In this document: positions 49,382 through 56,986 of the stretch, piece after piece
Layout of the letters: the number at the start of each line of letters is the position of its first letter
How positions within the stretch are numbered: the first letter of the stretch is position 1
Assembly (NCBI GenBank): GCA_002327965.1
Contig: DCVB01000002.1
Coordinates: 23,772 to 87,771 of the forward strand
Direction: 5' to 3'
DNA from: Candidatus Aminicenantes bacterium UBA2199
GTDB taxonomy: Bacteria > Acidobacteriota > Aminicenantia > UBA2199
DNA: 64,000 nt
The notes under the pieces: generated by a model
Told to the model about the DNA's origin: nothing
The model's database searches: none
The model's input: only the letters and a program-made list of their open reading frames with translations
Program-made: the position numbers and the translations under genes

Positions 49382-50998
49382 TCAGAATTCCCTTTCCGCC
49401 ACCCGGGCGGCATTGGCCATCAGGGTGAAGGTCAGGTTCTTGGCGGGCAGGAAGGGAAAGCAGGTCCCGTCGACGAAGTAGAGATTGTCGAAGTCGTGGC
49501 TGCGGCAGTTCGCCGTGGCTGTCAGCGATTTTTTCCCCCGGTTCATGGGGATGGTGCCGGCGTAGTGCACGCTGGCTCCCATCGGGCGCACGTGCAGCAT
49601 GCCGGGCGGCACCGCCGCCCCCAGTTGCAGCAGGATTGCCTTCACCCGGGAGATCAGGCCCTGCAGCCGCTTTTTTTCACCCGGCGGCGGCGCGTAGCGA
49701 ATGCGCAGTTCCGCGCGCAGCGGATCGGGGGCGCCGGCGATGGCCACCCGGTTCCCGGGTCGGCGGTCGTCATGGAAGTTGATGTTGGCCACGCCCAGGG
49801 CGGCATGCAGGTTGCGGCTGAGGAACAGCGAGGTTTTCAGGTCGAGCGGCACGCTCTCGATGATGGGGTGCAACAGCCCCGTCTTCAGCGTGGTGATCTG
49901 GCCGTGGACGAAATGCCTGGGATCGTCGGTCTCGATGCCCATGGCCAGCTGGTGATATTGGTAGGTCTCCGCCTTGAAGGGCTTGCCGGCCAGCTTCAGG
50001 TTGATGAAGGGGATCAGTACCTGGCGATTGTCCATCAGGCCCGACAATTCCATGCTTTGCCCCGTGCGCCGCTGGATGGAAGCGAGGAAGATCCTGGCCG
50101 TGCAGAGGGTGCCGGCGGCCAGCACCAGTTTCTTCACCGGGAAATCCTGGGGCCGCCCCTTTTCCAGATCCCATGCCGTTACCGTCGCGACGCGGTCATC
50201 GGCGCCGTACGTGAAATGGCTGACCAGCATGCCGGGGATGTAGGTGAAACGGGGGAAGCCGAGACAGGCCTTCAGGGTGAGGGAAGGGACGTACAGGGAA
50301 TCGCTGGGACATCCCCAAAGGCAGCGGCCGCTGTAGTCGCAGGCTTGGCGACCGTCCATGTCCCGGCTCAGCACCGCCAGGCGCGAGCGCCCCATGAAGC
50401 AGGAATGCTTCTTCTGCAGCCGCTCCCGCTTTCTCTCGTAGGCGGCGTAAAGCAGGGCCGAATGCTCGTCGAATTCGAGCGGCGGCTGCAGGTTCGCGTG
50501 CCAGGGGTGGAAGCGCTCCAGGTCGTCGCGCGCGCCCAGCATGCCGATGCGCCCGGCCACCCGGCTGTAAAAGGGCTCCAGATCATCGTAGCCAAATGGA
50601 AAATCGGCGAGTTCCGCGTCGTTATAGGCATATGCCCCGCCGGTCCAGGCCTCGGCCAGGCCGCCGCGGGCGAAGGAAAACAGGGGCGCGAATCCCTCGG
50701 AGCGTTCGCGCAGCAACCCGGGCGCCCGGAACACGTAGTTCTTGCTGGGCGGGAAGCCGTAGTACTCTTTTCCGGCGTCGGGCAGGATCAAGGACTCGAA
50801 TTTCTTTCCCAGGAAATAATCGACCGGGTCGACCAGGTTCTCCTTCAGCCCGTTCAGCGTATCCCGAGGATTGACGGCTTCCTCGGGGGGGTAGCCCACG
50901 TCCAGCATGGTGACGGCATAGCCCTTTTCCAGGACCGAGAGGGCGAAGTGGACGGCGCTGGCGCCGGAACCGACGACGGTGATGTCAGACATTTTCAC
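49382..50998 (-). CDS. GMC-family flavin oxidoreductase, divergent
   Basis: This 538-residue protein opens with the FAD motif ITVVGSGASAVHFALSVLEKG (GxGxxxxxxA). It continues through blocks found in GMC-type enzymes (LVLAAGTLCTARIFL) and ends with HYAGTIPMNRGKKSLTAT and VDGTCFPFLPAKNLTFTLMANA, the GMC C-terminal signature. A CxxxC-like segment, CDYSGRCLWGCPSDS, sits at about 215-230; it could hold an iron-sulfur cluster or a metal and is unusual for GMC enzymes. It overlaps the preceding SDR gene by 14 bases. A second in-frame ATG is at 50992. Its substrate is unknown and may be a lipid-linked or steroid-like alcohol. Confidence 0.75.
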   Translation of the reverse strand: MKMSDITVVGSGASAVHFALSVLEKGYAVTMLDVGYPPEEAVNPRDTLNGLKENLVDPVDYFLGKKFESLILPDAGKEYYGFPPSKNYVFRAPGLLRERSEGFAPLFSFARGGLAEAWTGGAYAYNDAELADFPFGYDDLEPFYSRVAGRIGMLGARDDLERFHPWHANLQPPLEFDEHSALLYAAYERKRERLQKKHSCFMGRSRLAVLSRDMDGRQACDYSGRCLWGCPSDSLYVPSLTLKACLGFPRFTYIPGMLVSHFTYGADDRVATVTAWDLEKGRPQDFPVKKLVLAAGTLCTARIFLASIQRRTGQSMELSGLMDNRQVLIPFINLKLAGKPFKAETYQYHQLAMGIETDDPRHFVHGQITTLKTGLLHPIIESVPLDLKTSLFLSRNLHAALGVANINFHDDRRPGNRVAIAGAPDPLRAELRIRYAPPPGEKKRLQGLISRVKAILLQLGAAVPPGMLHVRPMGASVHYAGTIPMNRGKKSLTATANCRSHDFDNLYFVDGTCFPFLPAKNLTFTLMANAARVAEREF

Positions 50999-52355
50999 TT
51001 TCCGGGGCGCGCCGGCCGCGGGTGATCCGCGACAGCACCTGCAGCGGCAGCAGCACGATGACGGCGGGCACGAGCGCCAGCACCATGGTGAATCCCTTCC
51101 AGGCGACGGCGACGAACAGCCCGGGCAACGATCCCGGGCCGGCGGCGTCGATGCTCCGATAGTATGGCGGTGTCAATTCGAGGACGGCGAGCAGCAGCAC
51201 CAGTTTTTTGCGCAAAAGGCCCTGTGGGCGAAAAAAGCGGGCGTAGGCATCGCAGGGCTTCACGGTCAGCGGATGGCGGGCCGCGATCGCGACCAGCAAG
51301 GGGTCGAAGAACCCCGGGCCCCGGTCCCACGCCAGAGCCGCATGCCCCTCGGCGTACTTCGCCTGCACGTAGGGGTTCATTTCCCGGCCGAGCAGGTAGC
51401 GTCCGAAGACGCGGCATTCGCGCTCCAGGCGGGGATCGCCGCCGCTCTCCACCGTCAGGGACAGGCTCTCGGCGATCATTTCATCAATCGTTCGGAACCC
51501 CCCGGCCAGCTTGTCGGTGAGGGGATTGGCGTCGGCCACCCCGTCGTGGCGGAATGTATAGAGCTGGCTCGCGCTCAGCGGCAGCCGCTGTCCCAGGACC
51601 TTTTCTCCCGCGGCCAGTAGCGGGATCAGCGGCCGCAGGGGAAGGCGCACGACGCGCCGCCGCTCGGAGCCGGAGAGGCGGCGCATGCGCAGCAGGAAGT
51701 CCTCGATGCTCACGGCCTGCGGCCCGCCGATATCCAGCGTCTCGCCCTGGAAGCGGTCCTCGGCCAGGACGGCCAGCATCACCTGCACGAGGTCGTCGAC
51801 ATGGATCGGCTGGATGCGGGTTTTCCCGCCGCCGAATACGGGCATGAGAGGAAGGGCGGCCAGGCGCTGCAATCCCGCCATGACGGGCGAGCCGGGGCCG
51901 GCGATGATCGTCGGGCGCAGGATGGCATAGGGCAGGCCGGCGGCCCGCACCAGCGCTTCTCCTTCTTCCTTGGCGCGGCCGTAGGGGTAATGCTTTTTTT
52001 CGGGGAACTTCGCGGCGATCGAGCTGACATGCAGGAAGCGCCGGACCTCGGCGCGGGAACATTCGCCGAGCAGGACCCGGGTGCCGTCGACGTTTGCCGT
52101 GCGCTGCTGCGCCGGCCCGGCCCGGCCGGTGGCGGCGGCCAGGTGGACCACCGTGACGTTGCTGTTCAACAGGGATCGGTAGCTCTCCGGGTCATTGAGA
52201 TCGCCGGCGACAGGTTGGGTGCCGGCCGGCGCCGGCATTCGCTGCGCCGGGTTGCGGCTCAGCCAGTGGACATGTCGGAAGCGGCCGGGATCGAGGGCGG
52301 CGAGCAGGCAGCGGCCGACGAATCCCGAGCCGCCGGTGACGAACAGCGATTCCAA
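50985..52355 (-). CDS. NAD-dependent epimerase-like SDR with C-terminal extension
   Basis: This 456-residue protein has the N-terminal motif LFVTGGSGFVGRCLLAAL and DLNDPESYRSLL, then HVSSIAAKF and YPYGRAKEEGEALV (Y-x-x-x-K). After about residue 320 an unrelated region follows with two hydrophobic helices (LVLLLAVLELTPPYY and LALVPAVIVLLPLQVLS), so it is probably membrane-associated. Enzymes of this kind often act on sugar or quinone-linked substrates. It overlaps the GMC gene downstream, implying consecutive reactions. No ribosome site or leader is obvious before the ATG at 52355. Confidence 0.75.
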   Translation of the reverse strand: MESLFVTGGSGFVGRCLLAALDPGRFRHVHWLSRNPAQRMPAPAGTQPVAGDLNDPESYRSLLNSNVTVVHLAAATGRAGPAQQRTANVDGTRVLLGECSRAEVRRFLHVSSIAAKFPEKKHYPYGRAKEEGEALVRAAGLPYAILRPTIIAGPGSPVMAGLQRLAALPLMPVFGGGKTRIQPIHVDDLVQVMLAVLAEDRFQGETLDIGGPQAVSIEDFLLRMRRLSGSERRRVVRLPLRPLIPLLAAGEKVLGQRLPLSASQLYTFRHDGVADANPLTDKLAGGFRTIDEMIAESLSLTVESGGDPRLERECRVFGRYLLGREMNPYVQAKYAEGHAALAWDRGPGFFDPLLVAIAARHPLTVKPCDAYARFFRPQGLLRKKLVLLLAVLELTPPYYRSIDAAGPGSLPGLFVAVAWKGFTMVLALVPAVIVLLPLQVLSRITRGRRAPESENV

Positions 52356-52480
52356 GACAACCTCCGGCAGCGGGCCTGTACGCTCGATGCAACGGAAGCA
52401 ATTATAATGAACGCCGCCCGGGTTGTCAATCGCGGCGCGCCGTCACCGGTCTCCGATTCGTCGCCGTTCATGTCCTGTGC

Positions 52481-52486
52481 TATAAT
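52481..52486 (+). promoter_or_regulatory. -10 box of the 52494 gene, 7 bases before the ATG
   Basis: Perfect TATAAT seven bases before the preferred ATG at 52494, with no Shine-Dalgarno sequence. The -35 is weak (TTCGTC 18 bases upstream). An in-frame upstream ATG overlaps the box and is not a plausible start. Confidence 0.65.
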
Positions 52487-52493
52487 GGTGCGC

Positions 52494-54308
52494 ATGCGCA
52501 AGCGAAAACGTCTTGTCCTGGTCCTGCCCCCGCTCCTGATCCTGATCGCGGCCGGCTATTTCTGGCTGCGTCCGCGTCCCCATGCCGCCCCTTTTCTGCG
52601 CCTGGATGTCGCTTCTTCCCTGCATGATAGAAGCGTGGTCTCCATCCATTCCCGGAGCGGCGAGATACGCTGGCGCGGTGAACGGAGGCCACAGCGGAGC
52701 CGCGTGGCGGGCATCGGCGGCGCCGGTTTCGCGCTGGCGGGGCGGAAGAGCTTCCCGTTCTCGTTCCCCTGGCGGGGAAACTGCGCGGTCTTCTGTTTCC
52801 ATGATTTGCGGCCCGACGGCGAATCTCCCATAACCATGGAGCTATGGCGCTTGCGACGCCAAAAAACCGAGCTCGTTGGCCGGGTGGAGAATCCCGAAGA
52901 GCAGGGATATTTCGTGCAAAAGGTCGATGTGAGCCGCGGTGACCGCTTCGAGCTGCGCTGGAACGGTGCCGGGCGCGTTTTCATAGGCCAGCCGCTGCTG
53001 TACCGCGTCCTGCCGGCGGCGGAGCGCCGGACCATCGTCATGCTGGCCGCCGACACGCTGCGCGCCGACCAGATCGACGCCCGTGTCAACGATGTCGCCG
53101 TGGCGCCGTTCCTTACCCGCTTCGCCGGGGAGTGCGCCCGTTTCGACCGCTGCCTCAGCCCCAGCACCTGGACCCTGCCCAGCTTCACCAGCCTCTTCAC
53201 CGCCCGCAACGAGATCATTCATGGCATGAACGCTCCCGGCCTCCTCGATAAAGGCCAGCCCTTCCTGGTCGAGGCGCTGCGCGACCGCTTCATCACGGTC
53301 AATTTCAACGGCGGCCTCTGGTTGCAGTTTCAGTCGGGGTTCCACCGCGGCTTTGACATCGTGCGCGAAGGGGGATACTTCGGTGAGCACAAGACGGTGA
53401 TGGCCGACTCGCTGCTGGCAGGGACCCTCGCCCTCCTGGAGCGGGCCGAGTTTCCCGTTGTTTTCCTTTTCCTGCACACCTACCAGGTGCACACTCCCTA
53501 CCGGCCGCCCGCTGACCTGCTGCGCCGCCTCGACCCGGGACACCCGGCGCTGGCCGCCGGAGTTTTTCCGTCCACCCCGCCGACCGCCGAATCCAGTGCC
53601 GCCGAGCAGGAACATTATTTCCGGCTCTACCAGGCGGGCGTTTCGCTGCTCGATCGGGAGATCGAGAAGTTTTTTGCCGGCCTGAAGCGCGCCGGGCTGT
53701 ACGAAGGGACGATGTTCATGCTGTTCGGCGACCATGGCGAGGCCTTTGGCGAGCATGGCGACTGGGAGCACGGAACATCGCTGTTCAACGAGCAGCTGCA
53801 CGTGCCGCTGCTGCTGCGCTTTCCAGGCGGTCGCTTCGCCGGTTACCGGGCCGATTTTCCGGTATCGCTGCTCGACCTGTTCCCAACCCTGCTCGATTTT
53901 CTGGACATCCAGCCGCCGGCAACAAAGCTCGACGGCGTCAGCCTGATGCCGGCCCTGACGACGGGGTGGCAGCGGCCCGAGCCAGTCGTCTCCTCCCTGA
54001 TGAACTGCTGGTACGACGAAAATGTGCCGCCGCAATTGGCGCTCAGCTTTGCCCGCTGGAAGATCATCGTCACTTTCGACGAGGCCTCCGGCGACCCTGG
54101 CCCGCCGCAGGCCTACGACCTGCAACTCGATCCGCGAGAGCGGACGCCCCTGGCCGACCTGCCGCCCGACGCCTGGCGCCAGGCGCTGCCCATCGTCCTC
54201 CTGCACCAGGATTATCTGAAGACGCAGCGACCGGCAAGGGGAAAAGGGGATGTCGACGGCATGGACCCGGAGCTGCGCGAGGAACTGAAAGCCCTGGGCT
54301 ACCTGTAA
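52494..54308 (+). CDS. Sulfatase-fold membrane-anchored hydrolase/transferase with Thr nucleophile
   Basis: This 604-residue protein has an N-terminal membrane anchor (LVLVLPPLLILIAAGYFWL, residues 7-25) and a beta-rich domain at about 30-175. The catalytic domain is of the alkaline-phosphatase superfamily: D187 in MLAADTLRADQ, the nucleophile T227 in STWTLPSFTS where sulfatases have C-x-P-S-R, and GDHGEAFGEHGDW late in the chain. It therefore resembles lipid-phosphate transferases or phosphatases rather than sulfatases. The final sequence LREELKALGYL also occurs, in variants, at the ends of the 25348 and 26670 proteins (LKALGYIN and LETLGYL). The start chosen is the leaderless ATG at 52494, not the much longer upstream frame. 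Confidence 0.82.
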   Translation: MRKRKRLVLVLPPLLILIAAGYFWLRPRPHAAPFLRLDVASSLHDRSVVSIHSRSGEIRWRGERRPQRSRVAGIGGAGFALAGRKSFPFSFPWRGNCAVFCFHDLRPDGESPITMELWRLRRQKTELVGRVENPEEQGYFVQKVDVSRGDRFELRWNGAGRVFIGQPLLYRVLPAAERRTIVMLAADTLRADQIDARVNDVAVAPFLTRFAGECARFDRCLSPSTWTLPSFTSLFTARNEIIHGMNAPGLLDKGQPFLVEALRDRFITVNFNGGLWLQFQSGFHRGFDIVREGGYFGEHKTVMADSLLAGTLALLERAEFPVVFLFLHTYQVHTPYRPPADLLRRLDPGHPALAAGVFPSTPPTAESSAAEQEHYFRLYQAGVSLLDREIEKFFAGLKRAGLYEGTMFMLFGDHGEAFGEHGDWEHGTSLFNEQLHVPLLLRFPGGRFAGYRADFPVSLLDLFPTLLDFLDIQPPATKLDGVSLMPALTTGWQRPEPVVSSLMNCWYDENVPPQLALSFARWKIIVTFDEASGDPGPPQAYDLQLDPRERTPLADLPPDAWRQALPIVLLHQDYLKTQRPARGKGDVDGMDPELREELKALGYL

Positions 54309-54320
54309 GCGGCGCGGCCT

Positions 54321-56024
54321 TTACTCGGCGCGGCGGCGGCCGAGCACTTCGTAAAACTCGATGGCCGGCGAGACGAAGTCGCAGGCATACATCGGATCGA
54401 GAGCGGCGTAGAAATCCCGGTTGAGAAAGGACGAATCAAAGACACGCAGCCGCTTGAACCGACGCGGGTTGCGGCGGATCATGTTCCACAGGCGCAGCCG
54501 GTCGGCGGCCTTTTCCCCCAGGCGCACGTCGCGCAGAAAAACCAGGCTGCTCAGGCAGAGGACATCGCCGCGACCGATGCGGCCGTCCTGCCATTCCCTG
54601 ACGGCCCGGCCCAGATCGCGAGCCTCCACGGTAAAGCGGTCGCGGTTGAAAAGCGGCATGTAGGCTTTCTCCATCACCTTCGCCAGGGGAACCGCGAACG
54701 GCATCGGCCCGGGGCTGCCGGCCGGGACGATGTAGCCGCGGTCAAAGATCGGGTCGACAAGGATGATGCGGCTTCCCCGCGGCAGGGCCTGGTCCGCCCA
54801 GCGGGCGGCGCTGAGGCGCGTGTCCCTGCGGAAGCGGTCAACGGTCGTCATGTCGTAAGCCAGCGTATAGGCCAGAACGAGGAGGGCCGTTGCCCGGGCC
54901 GCCGTCCGCCAGTGGCGATGCGCCGCCGCCCAGGCCCGGTCGAAGCCGCGCGAGGCCAGGATGAGCAGGATCGGCAGCGCCGGCAGATAGTAGCGGGTGG
55001 GGACGAATTTCCACGAGGCGATTATTCCCAGGTAGAGGAGGGGGAAGGAGAGGCCGAGCAGCACGCGCAGCTTCGGCGTGTGACGGACGAAATGGACCAG
55101 CGAGGCCAGCATGGCCAGGTAGAGCGGCAACCCGAAAGAGAATGGGAAGGCGGCGAACAGCTGGTAGACATAAGGATGATACGGCCAGCCGGCCGGGGAA
55201 AGGTCGAAGCCGTAGTGTCCTCCCCTGACATGGCGCGCCTCGAAGAAATAGGCGTCCACCGTCTTTTTGAGATGAATCAGCGAAAAAGGAGAGACAAGGA
55301 AGAAGCCAGCCAGGGCCGCCGCACCGGCCGGGATCAGCAGCAGCGCGGCCTGGCCCAGAGAGCCGATGCGTTTCTCGCGCCAGGCGGCAAAGGCGGCAAT
55401 GACCAGCCATACGGCGGCGAGCAGGCCGTTGAACTTGACACCCACGGCCACGCCCACCACCAGGCCGGCGAGCAGGAAACGCCTCAAGTCGGGAACGAGG
55501 TAGGCGCGTACGGCAAGCCAGAAACAGGTGGTGACCCAGAAGACGAGGCCGATGTCGCTGGTTCCGAAATGGGAGTGCCAGGCATGAATGGGAAGCAGGG
55601 CGACGCCCCACGCCGCCCAGGCGCCGGAACGCTCCTCGGTGAAGAGGTCTCTCGCCGCCAGATAGGCCACGACGATGGTCAGGGTGCCGAACAGGACGCT
55701 CCACAGGCGGTTGACCAGCAGGATGGTGTGGGGCTCGAGCGTCACACCCAGCAGGCTCAGCAGCTGGGCGCCGAAAAAATTCAGATAGAAGGTCAGGCCG
55801 GAATAGTTATAGAAGCGGGTGTCGAGGTCGTTCCAGCGCAGGGAGGCGCTGATGTTCCAGACGTTCAGCTCGTCGGGACTGAGGTCGACGCGCGGGAAGC
55901 CCCAATGAATGCCCCACAGGCGCAGGGCCAGCCCCACCAACAGCGCCCCGGCTAGGGCGATCAGCGGCGCCGGGACTCCGAGGTATCCTTTTCTTATGCC
56001 GGGATTGTTCAGTCGTTCGGACAT
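54321..56024 (-). CDS. Polytopic GT39-like glycosyltransferase
   Basis: This 567-residue protein has about twelve helices. The first loop, WGFPRVDLSPDELNVWNISASLRWND, contains the D-E pair of GT39/PMT-like enzymes, and HSHFGTSDIGLVFWVTTCFWL is a characteristic second loop and helix. The C-terminal 200 residues are soluble. It ends 12 bases from the converging 52494 gene. It is a close structural cousin of the 33016 protein. The start is leaderless: TATAAT lies six bases upstream. It likely transfers a lipid-linked sugar to a surface lipid or protein. Confidence 0.78.
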   Translation of the reverse strand: MSERLNNPGIRKGYLGVPAPLIALAGALLVGLALRLWGIHWGFPRVDLSPDELNVWNISASLRWNDLDTRFYNYSGLTFYLNFFGAQLLSLLGVTLEPHTILLVNRLWSVLFGTLTIVVAYLAARDLFTEERSGAWAAWGVALLPIHAWHSHFGTSDIGLVFWVTTCFWLAVRAYLVPDLRRFLLAGLVVGVAVGVKFNGLLAAVWLVIAAFAAWREKRIGSLGQAALLLIPAGAAALAGFFLVSPFSLIHLKKTVDAYFFEARHVRGGHYGFDLSPAGWPYHPYVYQLFAAFPFSFGLPLYLAMLASLVHFVRHTPKLRVLLGLSFPLLYLGIIASWKFVPTRYYLPALPILLILASRGFDRAWAAAHRHWRTAARATALLVLAYTLAYDMTTVDRFRRDTRLSAARWADQALPRGSRIILVDPIFDRGYIVPAGSPGPMPFAVPLAKVMEKAYMPLFNRDRFTVEARDLGRAVREWQDGRIGRGDVLCLSSLVFLRDVRLGEKAADRLRLWNMIRRNPRRFKRLRVFDSSFLNRDFYAALDPMYACDFVSPAIEFYEVLGRRRAE

Positions 56025-56030
56025 GGCGGC

Positions 56031-56059
56031 ATTATAGGGTATTCTGCCGCCGAATTCAA
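56031..56059 (-). promoter_or_regulatory. Leaderless-type promoter of the 54321-56024 gene
   Basis: Minus-strand TTGAAT, a 17-base spacer, TATAAT. Six bases separate the box from the ATG at 56024. Confidence 0.75.
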
Positions 56060-56091
56060 CGGAAATGAGCTTGACTTTTTACGGCTCTCGC

Positions 56092-56847
56092 TTATTCCTG
56101 CCGGGCGGCGAGCAGTTCGTTCACGCGGCGCGCTGTTTCGCGGAAATCAGCGGCCAGGCGCCGGTAGTTCTTCAGAAACTCGTCCAGGAAAGGATAGCCG
56201 GTCCGGTAACGCTCGGCGAGCATGAAGGCCATGCGCTGGTCGCGATCGGCGGCCAGGCCGCGGACGTTTCTCCGCAGTTCGCTGAATTCATCGAAAGGGG
56301 AGGCATCGCCATCCCTGTCCCGCCATCTCCTTTCCAGGGTCCGGATGTGCCGCAACTCCCTTTCGCTCAGGTCGGCGTGGAACATGGCCCGGTTCAGGGC
56401 CTCCTCCCCGGTAGCGGGCGACTCCTCCAGTGTGGCGAGCAGCCGGGCGATCTTTTCCTTGCCGGCCCGGGCCTGGTCGTACTCGTCCTGGAACGTATGG
56501 CCGATCTCCAGGGTCATGCCCAGGATGAAGTGGCTGACGAGTTCCTGGAATTCCCGCGTGTCCCCGTCGGGATCGGTCTGCCGCAGGGCCTGGCGCATGA
56601 AGTCCAGGACCTGGTCGCGGCCGCCGGCGGGAAGACGGCGACGGATGCGCTCATGGGCCTGAACGCACAGGTAATCGGTTTCGCCCCGGGCGCGGTCCTC
56701 GTTCCTGTCCGCGATGCGCCGCAGCGCCTCCTCGGTCATGGCCAGGCGGATCTTCTGCTCGTCGCAGCAGGTGATGCCGCTGGGAGCGATCTCCGGCACG
56801 GGGAAAAACAGGCGGAATAGCAGGAAAGCGGCCAGAAGGCGCAGCAT
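56092..56847 (-). CDS. Exported helical protein of unknown function
   Basis: This 251-residue protein has a signal-like N-terminus (residues 1-17, LRLLAAFLLFRLFFPV), followed by CCDEQKIRLAMTEE and an all-helical charged body (LERRWRDRDGDASPFDEFSEL and others) with no motif I recognise. A TACAAT box lies eight bases before the ATG, with TTGCTT 18 bases further upstream, so it too looks leaderless. It stands alone between a GT-C gene and pepD. Confidence 0.55.
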   Translation of the reverse strand: MLRLLAAFLLFRLFFPVPEIAPSGITCCDEQKIRLAMTEEALRRIADRNEDRARGETDYLCVQAHERIRRRLPAGGRDQVLDFMRQALRQTDPDGDTREFQELVSHFILGMTLEIGHTFQDEYDQARAGKEKIARLLATLEESPATGEEALNRAMFHADLSERELRHIRTLERRWRDRDGDASPFDEFSELRRNVRGLAADRDQRMAFMLAERYRTGYPFLDEFLKNYRRLAADFRETARRVNELLAARQE

Positions 56848-56920
56848 GTGTCGCCATTGTAATCCGGATGGCGGCGGTTTTCAAGCAAACGGCGGCCGGA
56901 ATGGGGGGCCCCGGGCGGGA

Positions 56921-56949
56921 TTGACTTTCAGGGTCGATTCCATTATAGT
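56921..56949 (+). promoter_or_regulatory. Promoter of pepD
   Basis: TTGACT, a 17-base spacer, TATAGT. A 37-base leader follows, with AAGGAGCG before the ATG at 56987. Confidence 0.7.
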
Positions 56950-56986
56950 TTTTTTTCTGAAACGTTTTCCGCCAAGGAGCGATACA

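Noticed and set aside
51801..52493. Long N-terminal extension of the 52494 gene
   Set aside because: The 231 extra codons are shadow of the opposite-strand SDR gene. The promoter TATAAT at 52481 and the membrane anchor place the start at 52494.
14754..56024. Ordinary O-antigen or capsule cluster
   Set aside because: No Wzx/Wzy, no ABC exporter and no priming transferase are visible, and the genes sit in separate operons on both strands.
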